DNA from: an uncultured Desulfobulbus sp.
Lineage (GTDB): Bacteria; Desulfobacterota; Desulfobulbia; Desulfobulbales; Desulfobulbaceae
Length of the DNA: 7,230 nt
NCBI GenBank assembly: GCA_946539945.1
Contig: CAMNHX010000077.1
Location: 1-7,230, forward strand
Direction: 5' to 3'
Shown: positions 1 through 7,100 of the stretch, one piece after another
How the letters are laid out: every line of letters begins with the position of its first letter
How positions within the stretch are numbered: position 1 is the stretch's first letter
Made by a program: the position numbers and the translations under genes
Notes under the pieces: model-generated
Seen by the model: the letters and a program-made list of their open reading frames with translations, nothing else
What the model was told of the DNA's origin: nothing
Database searches by the model: none

Positions 1-29
1 GGAGATGCTTCGCTTCGCTCAGCATGACA
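1..29. repeat. Possible dispersed GC-rich dyad repeat at window edge
   Basis: The first bases contain a small inverted repeat, ATGCT (5-9) and AGCAT (21-25), flanking a TCGCTTCGCTC core and followed by GACA. From memory, closely similar elements with a TTCGCTTCGCTCAG core recur between genes in many bacterial genomes, so this is likely one copy or the end of one. Only one copy lies in this window, so repetition cannot be seen directly. Its left limit may lie outside the window. It sits beyond the transporter terminator, in DNA with no gene. Confidence 0.35.
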
Positions 30-99
30 TAAAAAATGAAAACGGAAACGCTATAAGTTTCAAGTAAACAGTTCAAGCCCCATATCCCCGCCCGCATAC

Positions 100-134
100 A
101 AAAAAACAGCGAGACCCGGAAACCGGGTCCCGCT
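100..134 (-). terminator. Rho-independent terminator of the SulP transporter gene
   Basis: Read on the minus strand, a 12-bp stem (positions 134-123 with 119-108, one G-U pair) closes a three-base TTT loop. One G later comes a run of seven T (106-100). The hairpin begins 25 bases after the transporter stop codon. A GC-rich stem followed by a U tract is the textbook intrinsic terminator. In the plus direction the hairpin is followed by A, not T, so it should act only on minus-strand transcripts. Confidence 0.93.
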
Positions 135-159
135 CTCAAAAAAACAGAAAGACCAGCGC

Positions 160-1818
160 TTACGCCGCCTGTTTCGTTTCCTTTTTCTTGGTCTGCGCGG
201 CTTCCAGATATTCCCAGGCCAGTTGCAAGGCGTCGTTGTACTCGGTCTGGATGCCGTCCTGACCAAGAATCTCGCCATAACCCAAGGCCAGCATCTGCTT
301 GCGCATCCCTGCGCCATCCCGGAACACGATAATCGGCTTGATGCCCTCGTCGTGCAGGTTGCTGATCGTCTCGCCCAGTGCGAAATAGCCTGAAAGATCA
401 ATAAAGGGCACTCTCAAACAGTTAATGATCACCACCTTGGTACTCACCAACTCGCTGATCTGCTCCTGCATCTTGGCCGTGGTCCCGAAGAAGAAGGAAC
501 CAGACATGGTCAGCACGCGGATGCCGTGTTGGGTCTCGGCTTCCAGGGCCTTTTCCAGATCGTTTTGCCAGTCCGAGTCATGGGGCGCTTCGACGATGTT
601 GATTTCAGCCTGTTTGGCAATACGCCAGGTCAGCATGAGGGAAGCCAGGCTCACGCCCACGCCCACAGCCACAATCAGGTCAACAAAGACTGTAATCAGA
701 AAGACCGTGAGCATGACAATCAGGTCCTGGCGGGGAATCCTCCAGATGACCTTGAGCAGGCGATAGTCCAGAATGTCAATGCCGACCTTGATCAGGATGC
801 CTGCCAGCACAGCCTGCGGAATGTGCGAGGCCAAGGGACCAAGGCCCAGCAGAATGGCCACCAGAAGCAGGGCGTGAATCATGCCGGAAAGCCGAGTCGT
901 GCCGCCGGTTTTGATGTTGACAACGGTCCGCATGGTTGCGCCTGCGCCGGGCAGACCGCCAACCAGGGAGGCGGCGATATTGCCGATGCCCTGTCCAATC
1001 AGCTCCTGATTGGACTTGTGGCGGGTCTTGGTCAGGGAGTCAGCCACAACCGAGGTCAAGAGGGAGTCAATAGTACCCAGCACAGCCAGGGCCATGCCCA
1101 GGGTGATGATTTTGGGCAGATCCGCAAGGGGCGGCAGAGGCAGTACCGGTTCAGGCAGGCTGTTCGGGATCGTGCCAATGGTTTTCACCTCCCAGCCAAA
1201 GGTTCCAAACAGCAGGGCAAGCAGCGTGCCTGCAATCAGGGCCAGCAGGGGAGAAGGCACGTTGCGCGTGACCTTGGGCGGTGTGAAAAAGACGATGAGC
1301 ATGGCAACAATGCCCAGAACCAGCGCCGGCACGTTCAGGCTTTCCAGTGCGGAACCCAGATGCAGGAGGGAATCCACCGGGCTTTTTACGCTTTCCGCGC
1401 CCAGAAGTGGGTGGATCTGCAAGAGGATGATGATGATGCCAATGCCGCTCATGAAGCCGGAAACCACTGGATAGGGAATGTAGCGCACCAGGGTGCCCAG
1501 TTTCAGGACGCCAAGCAGGATCTGGAGTGCCCCGGCCAGAAAGACCACAGCGCAAACAGCCCCGAAGTTATTCGGGAAAGCAACGAGGGTGGCGGCAAAC
1601 ACCACGGTCATCGGGCCAGTGGGGCCGGAAATCTGGGTGGGCGTGCCGCCAAAGAGTGCAGCAAAGAAACCCAGGGCTATGGCGCCGTAAAGACCTGCGG
1701 CAGCGCCTGCGCCGCTGGCCACGCCAAAGGCGAGCGCCAATGGTAGGGCCACGATGCCAGCGGTCAGACCGCCGAACAGGTCGCCCTTGAGGGAGGAAAG
1801 GGTAAAGACTGGTTTCAT
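160..1818 (-). CDS. SulP family inorganic anion transporter with STAS domain (BicA-like)
   Basis: A 552-residue inner-membrane anion transporter of the SulP/SLC26 family. Residues about 12-400 are a series of hydrophobic segments forming the transport domain. Residues about 430-535 form a cytosolic STAS domain (VLTMSGSFFFG, then VVIINCLRVPFIDLSG), ending in a lysine-rich tail. Family signatures include GGTPTQISGPTGPMTVV (58-74), SVVADSLT (256-263), GQGIGN (276-281) and GGLPGAGATMRTVVNI (287-302). The N-terminal half closely resembles cyanobacterial BicA, a sodium-dependent bicarbonate transporter as I remember it. Asp251 and Thr255 keep the D-x3-T spacing that I recall for the BicA sodium site. 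Sulfate or another anion remains possible, since SulP substrates are hard to predict. The ATG start lacks a clear Shine-Dalgarno sequence, but no better start is visible. The gene is monocistronic, with its own promoter and terminator. Confidence 0.93.
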   Translation of the reverse strand: MKPVFTLSSLKGDLFGGLTAGIVALPLALAFGVASGAGAAAGLYGAIALGFFAALFGGTPTQISGPTGPMTVVFAATLVAFPNNFGAVCAVVFLAGALQILLGVLKLGTLVRYIPYPVVSGFMSGIGIIIILLQIHPLLGAESVKSPVDSLLHLGSALESLNVPALVLGIVAMLIVFFTPPKVTRNVPSPLLALIAGTLLALLFGTFGWEVKTIGTIPNSLPEPVLPLPPLADLPKIITLGMALAVLGTIDSLLTSVVADSLTKTRHKSNQELIGQGIGNIAASLVGGLPGAGATMRTVVNIKTGGTTRLSGMIHALLLVAILLGLGPLASHIPQAVLAGILIKVGIDILDYRLLKVIWRIPRQDLIVMLTVFLITVFVDLIVAVGVGVSLASLMLTWRIAKQAEINIVEAPHDSDWQNDLEKALEAETQHGIRVLTMSGSFFFGTTAKMQEQISELVSTKVVIINCLRVPFIDLSGYFALGETISNLHDEGIKPIIVFRDGAGMRKQMLALGYGEILGQDGIQTEYNDALQLAWEYLEAAQTKKKETKQAA

Positions 1819-1888
1819 GGTTCAAGATGAAGTGAAGGTTGATCAGAAAAACAGTTCCGCCTTGCCAAAAAAAGCTGATTACAAATTT

Positions 1889-1916
1889 ATTATACGTTTG
1901 CGGTCTGTTCTGTCAC
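1889..1916 (-). promoter_or_regulatory. Sigma-70 type promoter of the SulP gene
   Basis: On the minus strand a perfect TATAAT (1894-1889) lies 16 bases after GTGACA (1916-1911), which matches five of six bases of the TTGACA consensus. Transcription would start near 1882, leaving a leader of about 64 bases before the ATG at 1818. The surrounding AT-rich stretch in GC-rich DNA supports the call. It gives the transporter independent expression from the thiD operon upstream. No operator or riboswitch fold was recognised in the leader. Confidence 0.75.
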
Positions 1917-1960
1917 GCATAAATGGGGCTGACCTGAAAGAATCCCAGCCTGCAAGACCC

Positions 1961-1981
1961 CTTGCCTTCCCGGACGGCAAG
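1961..1981 (-). terminator. Weak hairpin after the thiD operon, possible terminator
   Basis: A six-base inverted repeat, CTTGCC and GGCAAG with a nine-base loop, lies 23 bases beyond the stop codon of the small hypothetical gene. It stands between that gene and the transporter promoter, where a terminator is expected. No T tract follows, so it is not a canonical intrinsic terminator. It may be a Rho-associated or mRNA 3' end structure, or chance. The rest of the 186-base gap holds only the transporter promoter. Confidence 0.25.
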
Positions 1982-2004
1982 AGCGCAAAGGCGACAAAAC
2001 CGGA

Positions 2005-2316
2005 TCAGGCTTCCCGCTGGACGCGGGCCAGTTCTTCGGTCAGCCCGGCTTGCAAGGTTTTGGATAGCGCCTCGTCCAGCGCCTCGTTTTCATCGTAGGC
2101 AAAGACCTCAACGGGCCGGGCCGGACCGTCTCCCTTGTAAATGGCCACGTCAGCGCAGACTTCAGCCTCCGGGTACTGCGCACTCAACCACTCCGAGGCA
2201 GCGCCGCTCCGCAGATCAGCTAGCGCTTCAGCCTTTTCTTCCCGCTCTGCCTGGCTTTCCGCCGGAATTGTGCCTACGTGAACCGCGTCGGCAACAACAA
2301 TTTTGACAATGCTCAT
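2005..2316 (-). CDS. Small acidic hypothetical protein coupled to thiD
   Basis: A 103-residue protein that I do not recognise. It is rich in Glu, Asp and Ala, clearly acidic, and has no signal peptide, membrane segment or metal-binding cysteine motif (one Cys). By eye it suggests a short beta strand (SIVKIVVAD, 2-9), a charged helix (about 19-47), two strands around CADVAIYKG and PVEVFAYD, and a C-terminal helix (about 77-102), giving a small cytosolic alpha/beta fold. The gene looks real: an AGGAG (2322-2326) sits five bases before the ATG, and the ATG overlaps the thiD stop as ATGA, the classic arrangement for translational coupling. It is the last gene of the HAD-thiD operon. A role near thiamin synthesis is possible from position only. 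Confidence 0.72.
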   Translation of the reverse strand: MSIVKIVVADAVHVGTIPAESQAEREEKAEALADLRSGAASEWLSAQYPEAEVCADVAIYKGDGPARPVEVFAYDENEALDEALSKTLQAGLTEELARVQREA

Positions 2317-3167
2317 ACTTGCTCCTGCTGCTGTTTGTTCTCTGGGTTTTCAGGGAAAAGAGCGTAAAAATGCCGCACCGGACCATGCCCCTGCCCGATC
2401 TGCATGGCAGCCCCTGCCTGAAGGGCTGCGGTCAGGTAGGTCTTGGCCTGGACCACAGCTTCGACCAAGGGTAGTCCCCGGGCCAAACCTGCGGCAATGG
2501 CAGAAGACAGCGTGCAGCCAGTGCCGTGATTGTTCCGGGTAAGAATGCGTTTTCCGGGCAGACGAACCAGACGCTGTTCCTCGCCCAGAAAGAGCAGGTC
2601 GTCGCAGTCCTCACCCGCAAGATGTCCGCCCTTCAGCAGCACGTTGGGACAACTCAGGCTTGCCAAGTCTCTTGCTGCAGTCTCCATGCCCTCTGCCGGA
2701 ATCTCCCGTCCCAGCAGTTTTTCCGCCTCTGGCAGGTTCGGAGTCACCAGGCAGGCCAAGGGCAGGAGTTCGCCTTTCAATGCCTCTGAAAAGTCGTCCT
2801 GGGACAGGGCATCGCCGCTCTGCGCCACCATGACCGGGTCCAGCACCACCGGAATCCTGCCTGTCCAAGGCCGCAGACTGTCTGCCACAGCGCGGATCAG
2901 TTCTGCGGAAAAGAGCATCCCGATTTTGATGGCGTTTGCGCCGATGTCCTCCAGAACAGCACCAATCTGGGCGGAAACCACGTTCACCGGCACAGGGGCA
3001 ATGGCGTGTACTCCCAAGGTGTTCTGTGCTGTGACTGCGGTAATGGCGCTCATGCCGTAGCAACCCAGAGCGGCAAAGGTTTTCAGATCAGCCTGAATGC
3101 CTGCGCCGCCACCGCTGTCAGAACCAGCGATGCTCAATGCGCGAAAAGCAGTTTTGTGGGGAGTCAT
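2313..3167 (-). CDS. thiD: Hydroxymethylpyrimidine / phosphomethylpyrimidine kinase
   Basis: ThiD phosphorylates 4-amino-5-hydroxymethyl-2-methylpyrimidine (HMP) to HMP-P and then to HMP-PP, the pyrimidine donor for thiamin phosphate synthesis in the cytosol. The 284-residue product has the full ribokinase-like signature set. These are SIAGSDSGGGAGIQADLKT (12-30), which binds the pyrimidine; VVLDPVMVAQSGD (107-119); VTPNLPEAEKLLG (141-153); and VLLKGGH (176-182). The anion-hole loop NNHGTGCTLSSAIAAG (212-227) carries the catalytic Cys218. The C-terminal GQGHGPVRHFY (258-268) is also typical. The length is slightly above the usual 260-270, owing to a Gln/Glu-rich tail that overlaps the next gene. 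The Shine-Dalgarno is weak (AGG seven bases before the ATG). The start lies 24 bases after the HAD gene stop, so co-transcription is likely. No TPP riboswitch was recognised upstream. Confidence 0.96.
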   Translation of the reverse strand: MTPHKTAFRALSIAGSDSGGGAGIQADLKTFAALGCYGMSAITAVTAQNTLGVHAIAPVPVNVVSAQIGAVLEDIGANAIKIGMLFSAELIRAVADSLRPWTGRIPVVLDPVMVAQSGDALSQDDFSEALKGELLPLACLVTPNLPEAEKLLGREIPAEGMETAARDLASLSCPNVLLKGGHLAGEDCDDLLFLGEEQRLVRLPGKRILTRNNHGTGCTLSSAIAAGLARGLPLVEAVVQAKTYLTAALQAGAAMQIGQGHGPVRHFYALFPENPENKQQQEQV

Positions 3168-3191
3168 GACAAAGCCTGTGCAGGGAAAGGG

Positions 3192-3848
3192 TTACAGGGC
3201 AAATTCCGGGCCAACCAACAGGGGCCAGCGCCGATACCAGGGGTCAGGAGCGGTGATGATCTCTTCCGGGAAAATGTTGGGCACATCCGGCGGCACAATG
3301 CCCAGAAAGATCAGCTCGTGCTCCTGCGCAGCCTGCATATCAGCCAGCGCATCGCCGATAAAGAGACAATGTGCGGGTCTGAAGCCGGTCTTCTGCAAGA
3401 CATCGCGCAGAATCCGGTTTTTGGGGCGAGGTGCGCCGAAAATGCCCTGAAAGTAGTGGGCCAGTTCCTTGCTCTCCGCAATCTGCCGCATCTCCTCTTC
3501 CGGCGTGCCAGAGACCAGAAAAATTGGGCATCCTGCCTTGCACAGCGCCTGAAGGGTCGCCTCCACGTGCGGCAAGAGGGGCGCATCCACCACGCCGTCA
3601 AAGACCAGTTCGGCAAAGCGGCGCACGAGCTTGTCAACCAAGGCATCGCTGGCAGGACGTCCGGCAAGCTGTTCCAAGCAGTGGCGCATCTTGGCGTGCC
3701 GGGGCATACCGCCGTGTTCCACATGAAAGCGCACCGCTGCTTCCTGAATTTTGGGACCAAGCGGCGCAAACAGGGTAGCAAAGGCCGCCTTTTTCACCTC
3801 ATGAGACTGGGCAATCACGCCGTCAAAATCAAAGAAAACTGCATCCAC
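3192..3848 (-). CDS. HAD superfamily phosphatase (phosphoglycolate phosphatase-like)
   Basis: A cytosolic HAD-type hydrolase of 218 residues, first gene of the thiD operon. Motif I is FFDFDGVI with the nucleophile Asp7 and general acid Asp9. Motif II is FLVSGTPEE with Ser113. Lys143 in APRPKNRIL is the likely phosphate-binding lysine. Motif III is CLFIGDALAD with Asp166 and Asp170. Residues about 14-90 form the helical cap expected for subclass IA. The substrate cannot be read from the sequence. Operon position suggests a small phosphate ester, possibly a thiamin-pathway intermediate, but this is inference. I chose the GTG at 3848 because GGAGGGAG (3855-3862) lies six bases upstream and the HAD core begins at once. 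An upstream TTG (3878) would add ten residues, but the ribosome-binding site would then be inside the gene. Confidence 0.88.
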   Translation of the reverse strand: MDAVFFDFDGVIAQSHEVKKAAFATLFAPLGPKIQEAAVRFHVEHGGMPRHAKMRHCLEQLAGRPASDALVDKLVRRFAELVFDGVVDAPLLPHVEATLQALCKAGCPIFLVSGTPEEEMRQIAESKELAHYFQGIFGAPRPKNRILRDVLQKTGFRPAHCLFIGDALADMQAAQEHELIFLGIVPPDVPNIFPEEIITAPDPWYRRWPLLVGPEFAL

Positions 3849-3854
3849 GACTGT

Positions 3855-3862
3855 CTCCCTCC
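3855..3862 (-). promoter_or_regulatory. Ribosome-binding site fixing the HAD gene start
   Basis: On the minus strand GGAGGGAG lies six bases before the GTG at 3848. It is the strongest Shine-Dalgarno in this operon and argues for GTG over the in-frame TTG at 3878. Confidence 0.7.
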
Positions 3863-3934
3863 ATACTGTTGCCGACAAAACGCTCCAACATACCGAAAAG
3901 ATGCGCCGCTTGCTATCTTTTGCAGCATCCTGTG

Positions 3935-3943
3935 TGGTATAAT
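3935..3943 (+). promoter_or_regulatory. Extended -10 promoter of the apeB-pepF operon
   Basis: TGGTATAAT is a perfect extended -10 element (TGn followed by TATAAT at 3938-3943). No good -35 stands at 16-18 bases; TTGCTA at 3910-3915 is too far (22 bases). Extended -10 promoters commonly work without a -35. The expected start, near 3950, leaves about 36 bases before the ATG at 3986, but only about six before the ATG at 3956. Confidence 0.65.
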
Positions 3944-3985
3944 GCCCATTAAATCATGCATCCCTCTTTTTTGTCTGCAAACACC

Positions 3986-5290
3986 ATGAATCAGGAAGAC
4001 TATCTTCAGAATTTGCTCGCTTTTTTGTCCGCTTCGCCCACGGCGTTTCACGCCACGGCAGGGGCGCGACGCCTGCTGGACAGCCAGGGTTTCCGTCGCC
4101 TGCTTGAAAGCGAAGACTGGGGCGATCCTGGCCCTGGGGCCTATTACGTGACCCGCAACGATTCTGCCCTGATCGCCTTTGTGCTGAATCAAGGGGCAGG
4201 CGGTTGCCGCAGCCTGCGCATGGCAGGCGCGCACACCGACAGCCCCGGCTTCAGGCTCAAGCCCAACACCCTGCACAGTAGCGAAGGCCATGTGCGGCTT
4301 GGAGTGGAGGTGTACGGTGGCCCACTGCTCTCCACCTGGTTTGACCGCGACTGCTCCCTGGCCGGGCGCGTCATCTGGCTGGACAGGGCAGGGCAGCTGC
4401 AGGCCAGTCTGGTGGATTTCAAGCGACCTCTGGCTGTCATTCCGAGTCTGGCCGCGCATCTGGACCCGACTGCCAATAAGGAACACACCATCAACCGCCA
4501 GACTGATCTGGTTCCCCTTCTGACCTTGGGTGAAGCCCCGGACTTTGCCGCCCTGTTGCTGGACAGGCTACGCGAAGACCAGACAGACCCGACAGAGATT
4601 CTGGGCTTTGACCTTTTTCTCTACGATGCCCAGCCTCCGGCCCGTGTGGGTCTGAACGGCGAGCTGCTCTGTGCGGCCCGGCTGGACAACCTGCTCTCCT
4701 GTCACGCGCTGGTCCAGGCCCTGTCCCGGTCTGCAGACTGCCAGGACGCCCTGATCGTCCTCAACGATCATGAGGAAGTGGGCAGTGCCTCTGCTGCAGG
4801 CGCACGGGGCAGTTTTCTGCGCGACGTGCTGCAGCGGCTCTTTACCCCGGCCCGGCTGGCTGGCCTGATGGCCCGATCGCTTCTGGTGTCAGCAGACAAT
4901 GCCCATGCCCTGCACCCCAACTTTGTTGGCAAGCATGAACCAGAACACCAGCCCCGGATGCAGGGCGGACCGGTTGTCAAGGTGAATGCGGGCCAGTGCT
5001 ACGCGACCAGTGCCGCCACTGCCGCGCAGTTCGCGTTCCTGTGTCGGAAGGCAGGCGTGCCCTGCCAGAGCTTTGTCATGCGCAACGACATGGCCTGCGG
5101 GTCAACCATAGGGCCAGTGACAGCAAGTGAGCTGGGCGTGGCAACTGTGGATGTGGGTGTGCCGCAACTGGCCATGCACTCTGTGCGGGAAACTGCGGCC
5201 TGGCTGGATGGCTATGCCTTGTTGCAGGTCATGCGGGCCTTCTTTGCAGCGGACGAAAGGCTGCTGTGCGCCCCACAGGTGGATCTTTGA
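3986..5290 (+). CDS. apeB: M18 family aspartyl aminopeptidase
   Basis: A cytosolic zinc aminopeptidase that removes N-terminal Asp and Glu residues from peptides. The 434-residue product matches the usual bacterial M18 length and resembles Pseudomonas ApeB throughout. The start FLSASPTAFHATA (14-26) is typical. Expected metal and catalytic residues are His83 (GAHTDSPG), Asp234 (ARLDNLLSCH), Glu263 and Glu264 (DHEEVGS), Asp304 (SADNAHALHPN) and His398 (AMHSVRE). The conserved RNDMACGSTIGP (366-377) is present. I prefer the ATG at 3986 over the one at 3956. M18 proteins usually begin about ten residues before the SPTxFHA motif, and the predicted transcript start is almost on the upstream ATG. 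Neither ATG has a clear Shine-Dalgarno, so the start is less certain than the gene. It is followed 14 bases later by pepF, probably in one operon. Confidence 0.95.
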   Translation: MNQEDYLQNLLAFLSASPTAFHATAGARRLLDSQGFRRLLESEDWGDPGPGAYYVTRNDSALIAFVLNQGAGGCRSLRMAGAHTDSPGFRLKPNTLHSSEGHVRLGVEVYGGPLLSTWFDRDCSLAGRVIWLDRAGQLQASLVDFKRPLAVIPSLAAHLDPTANKEHTINRQTDLVPLLTLGEAPDFAALLLDRLREDQTDPTEILGFDLFLYDAQPPARVGLNGELLCAARLDNLLSCHALVQALSRSADCQDALIVLNDHEEVGSASAAGARGSFLRDVLQRLFTPARLAGLMARSLLVSADNAHALHPNFVGKHEPEHQPRMQGGPVVKVNAGQCYATSAATAAQFAFLCRKAGVPCQSFVMRNDMACGSTIGPVTASELGVATVDVGVPQLAMHSVRETAAWLDGYALLQVMRAFFAADERLLCAPQVDL

Positions 5291-5293
5291 GAG

Positions 5294-5299
5294 AAGGAG
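5294..5299 (+). promoter_or_regulatory. Ribosome-binding site fixing the pepF start
   Basis: AAGGAG stands five bases before the ATG at 5305, just after the apeB stop codon. An AGGAG also lies directly against the next in-frame ATG (5326), with no spacing, so 5305 is preferred. The reading frame is open upstream to 5266, but that would overlap apeB and lacks a site. Confidence 0.75.
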
Positions 5300-5304
5300 A
5301 AGGT

Positions 5305-7092
5305 ATGCAGGGAAGAGAAGAGGAGATGAACAGGCGCTTGGCCACTGACAAGGTGGTTTGGAACTTGGATTTTCTGTACCCGGCAGACGGCGCGGCCCGG
5401 GAAGCTGACAGGGACTTGTGCCTTCGGGAAGCAGCCTCGCTCTCCCGGCGCTTTGCAGGCCGGATCGCGACTCTGGACGCTGCTGAACTGGCTGGACTGG
5501 TTCGGGACCTGGAAGCCCTGGATATGTGTTGCGCCCAGCTGGAAGCCTGGGCCTATTTGAACTTCATTACCCAAACCGAAAGTGGCGAGGCATCAGCCCT
5601 CTTGCAGCAAGCTGAAGAGTTGGCCGCAGAGGTAGGGCGGCAGACCGTCTTTTTTGCCGTGGAGTGGAACCAGCTTCCAAAGGACAGGGTTGAAGTCCTG
5701 CTGGTTCAGGAGGAACTGGCAGACTTTCGGCATTACCTGCGCGTGCTGCGCAGTCACGCGCCCTTTCAGTTGAGCCTGAAGGAGGAAGAACTCCTGCAGG
5801 ACCTGGCCCCAGTGGGCCGCAGTGCCTGGACCACGCTCTTTGAGAAGCTGATGAGCCAGATGCGCTTTGGCCAGTCTGGCCGTACAGAGGAAGCCGTGCT
5901 CTCTGACCTGCACCAGCCAGACCGGGACCTGCGCAAACAGGCAGCCCTTGACCTGACTGAGGGTCTGCAAGCGCATCTGCACATTCTGACCCATATCTTC
6001 AACACCCTGGCCCAGGAAAAGATGATCATGGACCGGCGGCGGCGCTATCCCGACTGGGCAAGCGCCATCAACCTGCACAACGAATTGCAGCCGGAAGTGG
6101 TGGACACGCTGGTCCAGACCGTCACTGCCAATTACGGACTGGTTCACCGCTACTACCTGATGAAGCGGGAACTCTTGGGCGTGGACGAACTGTTTGACTA
6201 TGACCGCTATGCTCCCCTGCCGCAGACAGAGAGTGAAGCGCCCATTCCTTGGTCAGAGTGCCAGCGCCGGGTACTTGCGGCCTTTGCCGGGTTCTCCCCA
6301 GAAATGGCGGAAATTGCCGAAAGATTCTTCACAGAGGGGCGCATCCATGCGCCTGTTTTGCCGGGCAAGGGCAGCGGTGCCTTTGCGCATCCCACGGTTC
6401 CGGTAGCCCGGCCCTATATTCTGGTCAACTATACGGGACGCCGGGATGATCTCTTCACCGTGGCGCATGAACTGGGGCACGGCGTGCATCAGACTCTGGC
6501 TGCGCGGCAGGGCTTCTACAACAGCGAGACGCCGCTGGTCCTGGCAGAAACCGCTTCAGTCTTTGCGGAGATGCTGCTCTTCAAATCCCTGCTTGCCAGG
6601 GATATGCCCAAGGCAGCCCGGAAAGCCCTGATCTGCGGCAAGCTGGAATCTGTCTTTGCCACAGTGTTTCGTCAGGTGGCCATGAACCGATTTGAACAGG
6701 CCATGCACGAAGGCAGGCGTAAGCAGGGTGAACTGTCGGCAGAACAGTTGTCCGCCTTCTGGATGGCAACACAAAAGGCCATGTTTGCCGATGCGGTCAC
6801 GCTCACAGACAACTATCGCCTCTGGTGGGCGTACATTCCCCATTTTCTGTCCACCCCGGGTTACGTGTACGCCTACGCCTTTGGCGAGTTGCTGGTTCTG
6901 GGACTCTACGCCCGTTACGAGCAGGAAGGCGCAGCCTTTGTGCCTGCCTACCTGAAGCTTCTGGCCGCAGGCGGTAGCCAATCGCCTGCGACACTCCTTG
7001 CGCCCTTTGGTGTTCGGCTGGATGATCCCGCCTTCTGGCAGGGTGGGCTGGATCTGGTGCGCCAGTTGATGGAAATGGTGGATTTGGATTGA
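5305..7092 (+). CDS. pepF: M3 family oligoendopeptidase F
   Basis: A cytosolic zinc endopeptidase of the M3B/PepF group that cuts oligopeptides of modest length. The product of 595 residues is full length for the family. The zinc site is HELGH in FTVAHELGHGVHQTL, with His388, Glu389 and His392. The third ligand is Glu415 in LAETAS. Residues about 10-170 form the helical N-terminal domain, and LMSQMRFGQSGRTEE (about 182-196) is typical of PepF. The C-terminal HFLSTPGYVYAYAFGELLVLGLYA shapes the substrate site and keeps the family Tyr residues. It follows apeB by 14 bases with a good Shine-Dalgarno, so the pair likely acts together in peptide breakdown. The stop TGA coincides with the tip of an IS200/IS605-type element, so the last residues and the stop may differ from the ancestral gene. 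The catalytic core is unaffected. Confidence 0.95.
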   Translation: MQGREEEMNRRLATDKVVWNLDFLYPADGAAREADRDLCLREAASLSRRFAGRIATLDAAELAGLVRDLEALDMCCAQLEAWAYLNFITQTESGEASALLQQAEELAAEVGRQTVFFAVEWNQLPKDRVEVLLVQEELADFRHYLRVLRSHAPFQLSLKEEELLQDLAPVGRSAWTTLFEKLMSQMRFGQSGRTEEAVLSDLHQPDRDLRKQAALDLTEGLQAHLHILTHIFNTLAQEKMIMDRRRRYPDWASAINLHNELQPEVVDTLVQTVTANYGLVHRYYLMKRELLGVDELFDYDRYAPLPQTESEAPIPWSECQRRVLAAFAGFSPEMAEIAERFFTEGRIHAPVLPGKGSGAFAHPTVPVARPYILVNYTGRRDDLFTVAHELGHGVHQTLAARQGFYNSETPLVLAETASVFAEMLLFKSLLARDMPKAARKALICGKLESVFATVFRQVAMNRFEQAMHEGRRKQGELSAEQLSAFWMATQKAMFADAVTLTDNYRLWWAYIPHFLSTPGYVYAYAFGELLVLGLYARYEQEGAAFVPAYLKLLAAGGSQSPATLLAPFGVRLDDPAFWQGGLDLVRQLMEMVDLD

Positions 7093-7100
7093 CATCCTCC

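Noticed and set aside
526..1746. A 406-codon open frame on the plus strand opposite the SulP gene
   Set aside because: The product is Gln/Gly/His-rich with no recognisable domain and lies wholly antisense to a clear transporter gene. It reflects the codon bias of the minus-strand gene.
3168..3191. TPP riboswitch or attenuator ahead of thiD
   Set aside because: The gap to the HAD gene is only 24 bases, too short for a TPP riboswitch, and no such conserved core was seen upstream of the HAD gene.
3885..3935. A minus-strand promoter for the HAD-thiD operon (TATGTT near 3893-3888)
   Set aside because: It matches only four of six -10 bases and has a poor -35 (TAGCAA). A promoter must lie in or near this divergent region, but I cannot place it with confidence.
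3956..3985. Upstream ATG giving apeB ten extra residues
   Set aside because: It lies only about six bases from the predicted transcript start, and the extra residues are not typical of M18 proteins. It stays possible because neither ATG has a good ribosome site.
3006..3989. A 327-codon plus-strand open frame opposite thiD and the HAD gene
   Set aside because: It is antisense to two well-supported genes, has no domain, and overlaps the start of apeB. It is a compositional shadow.
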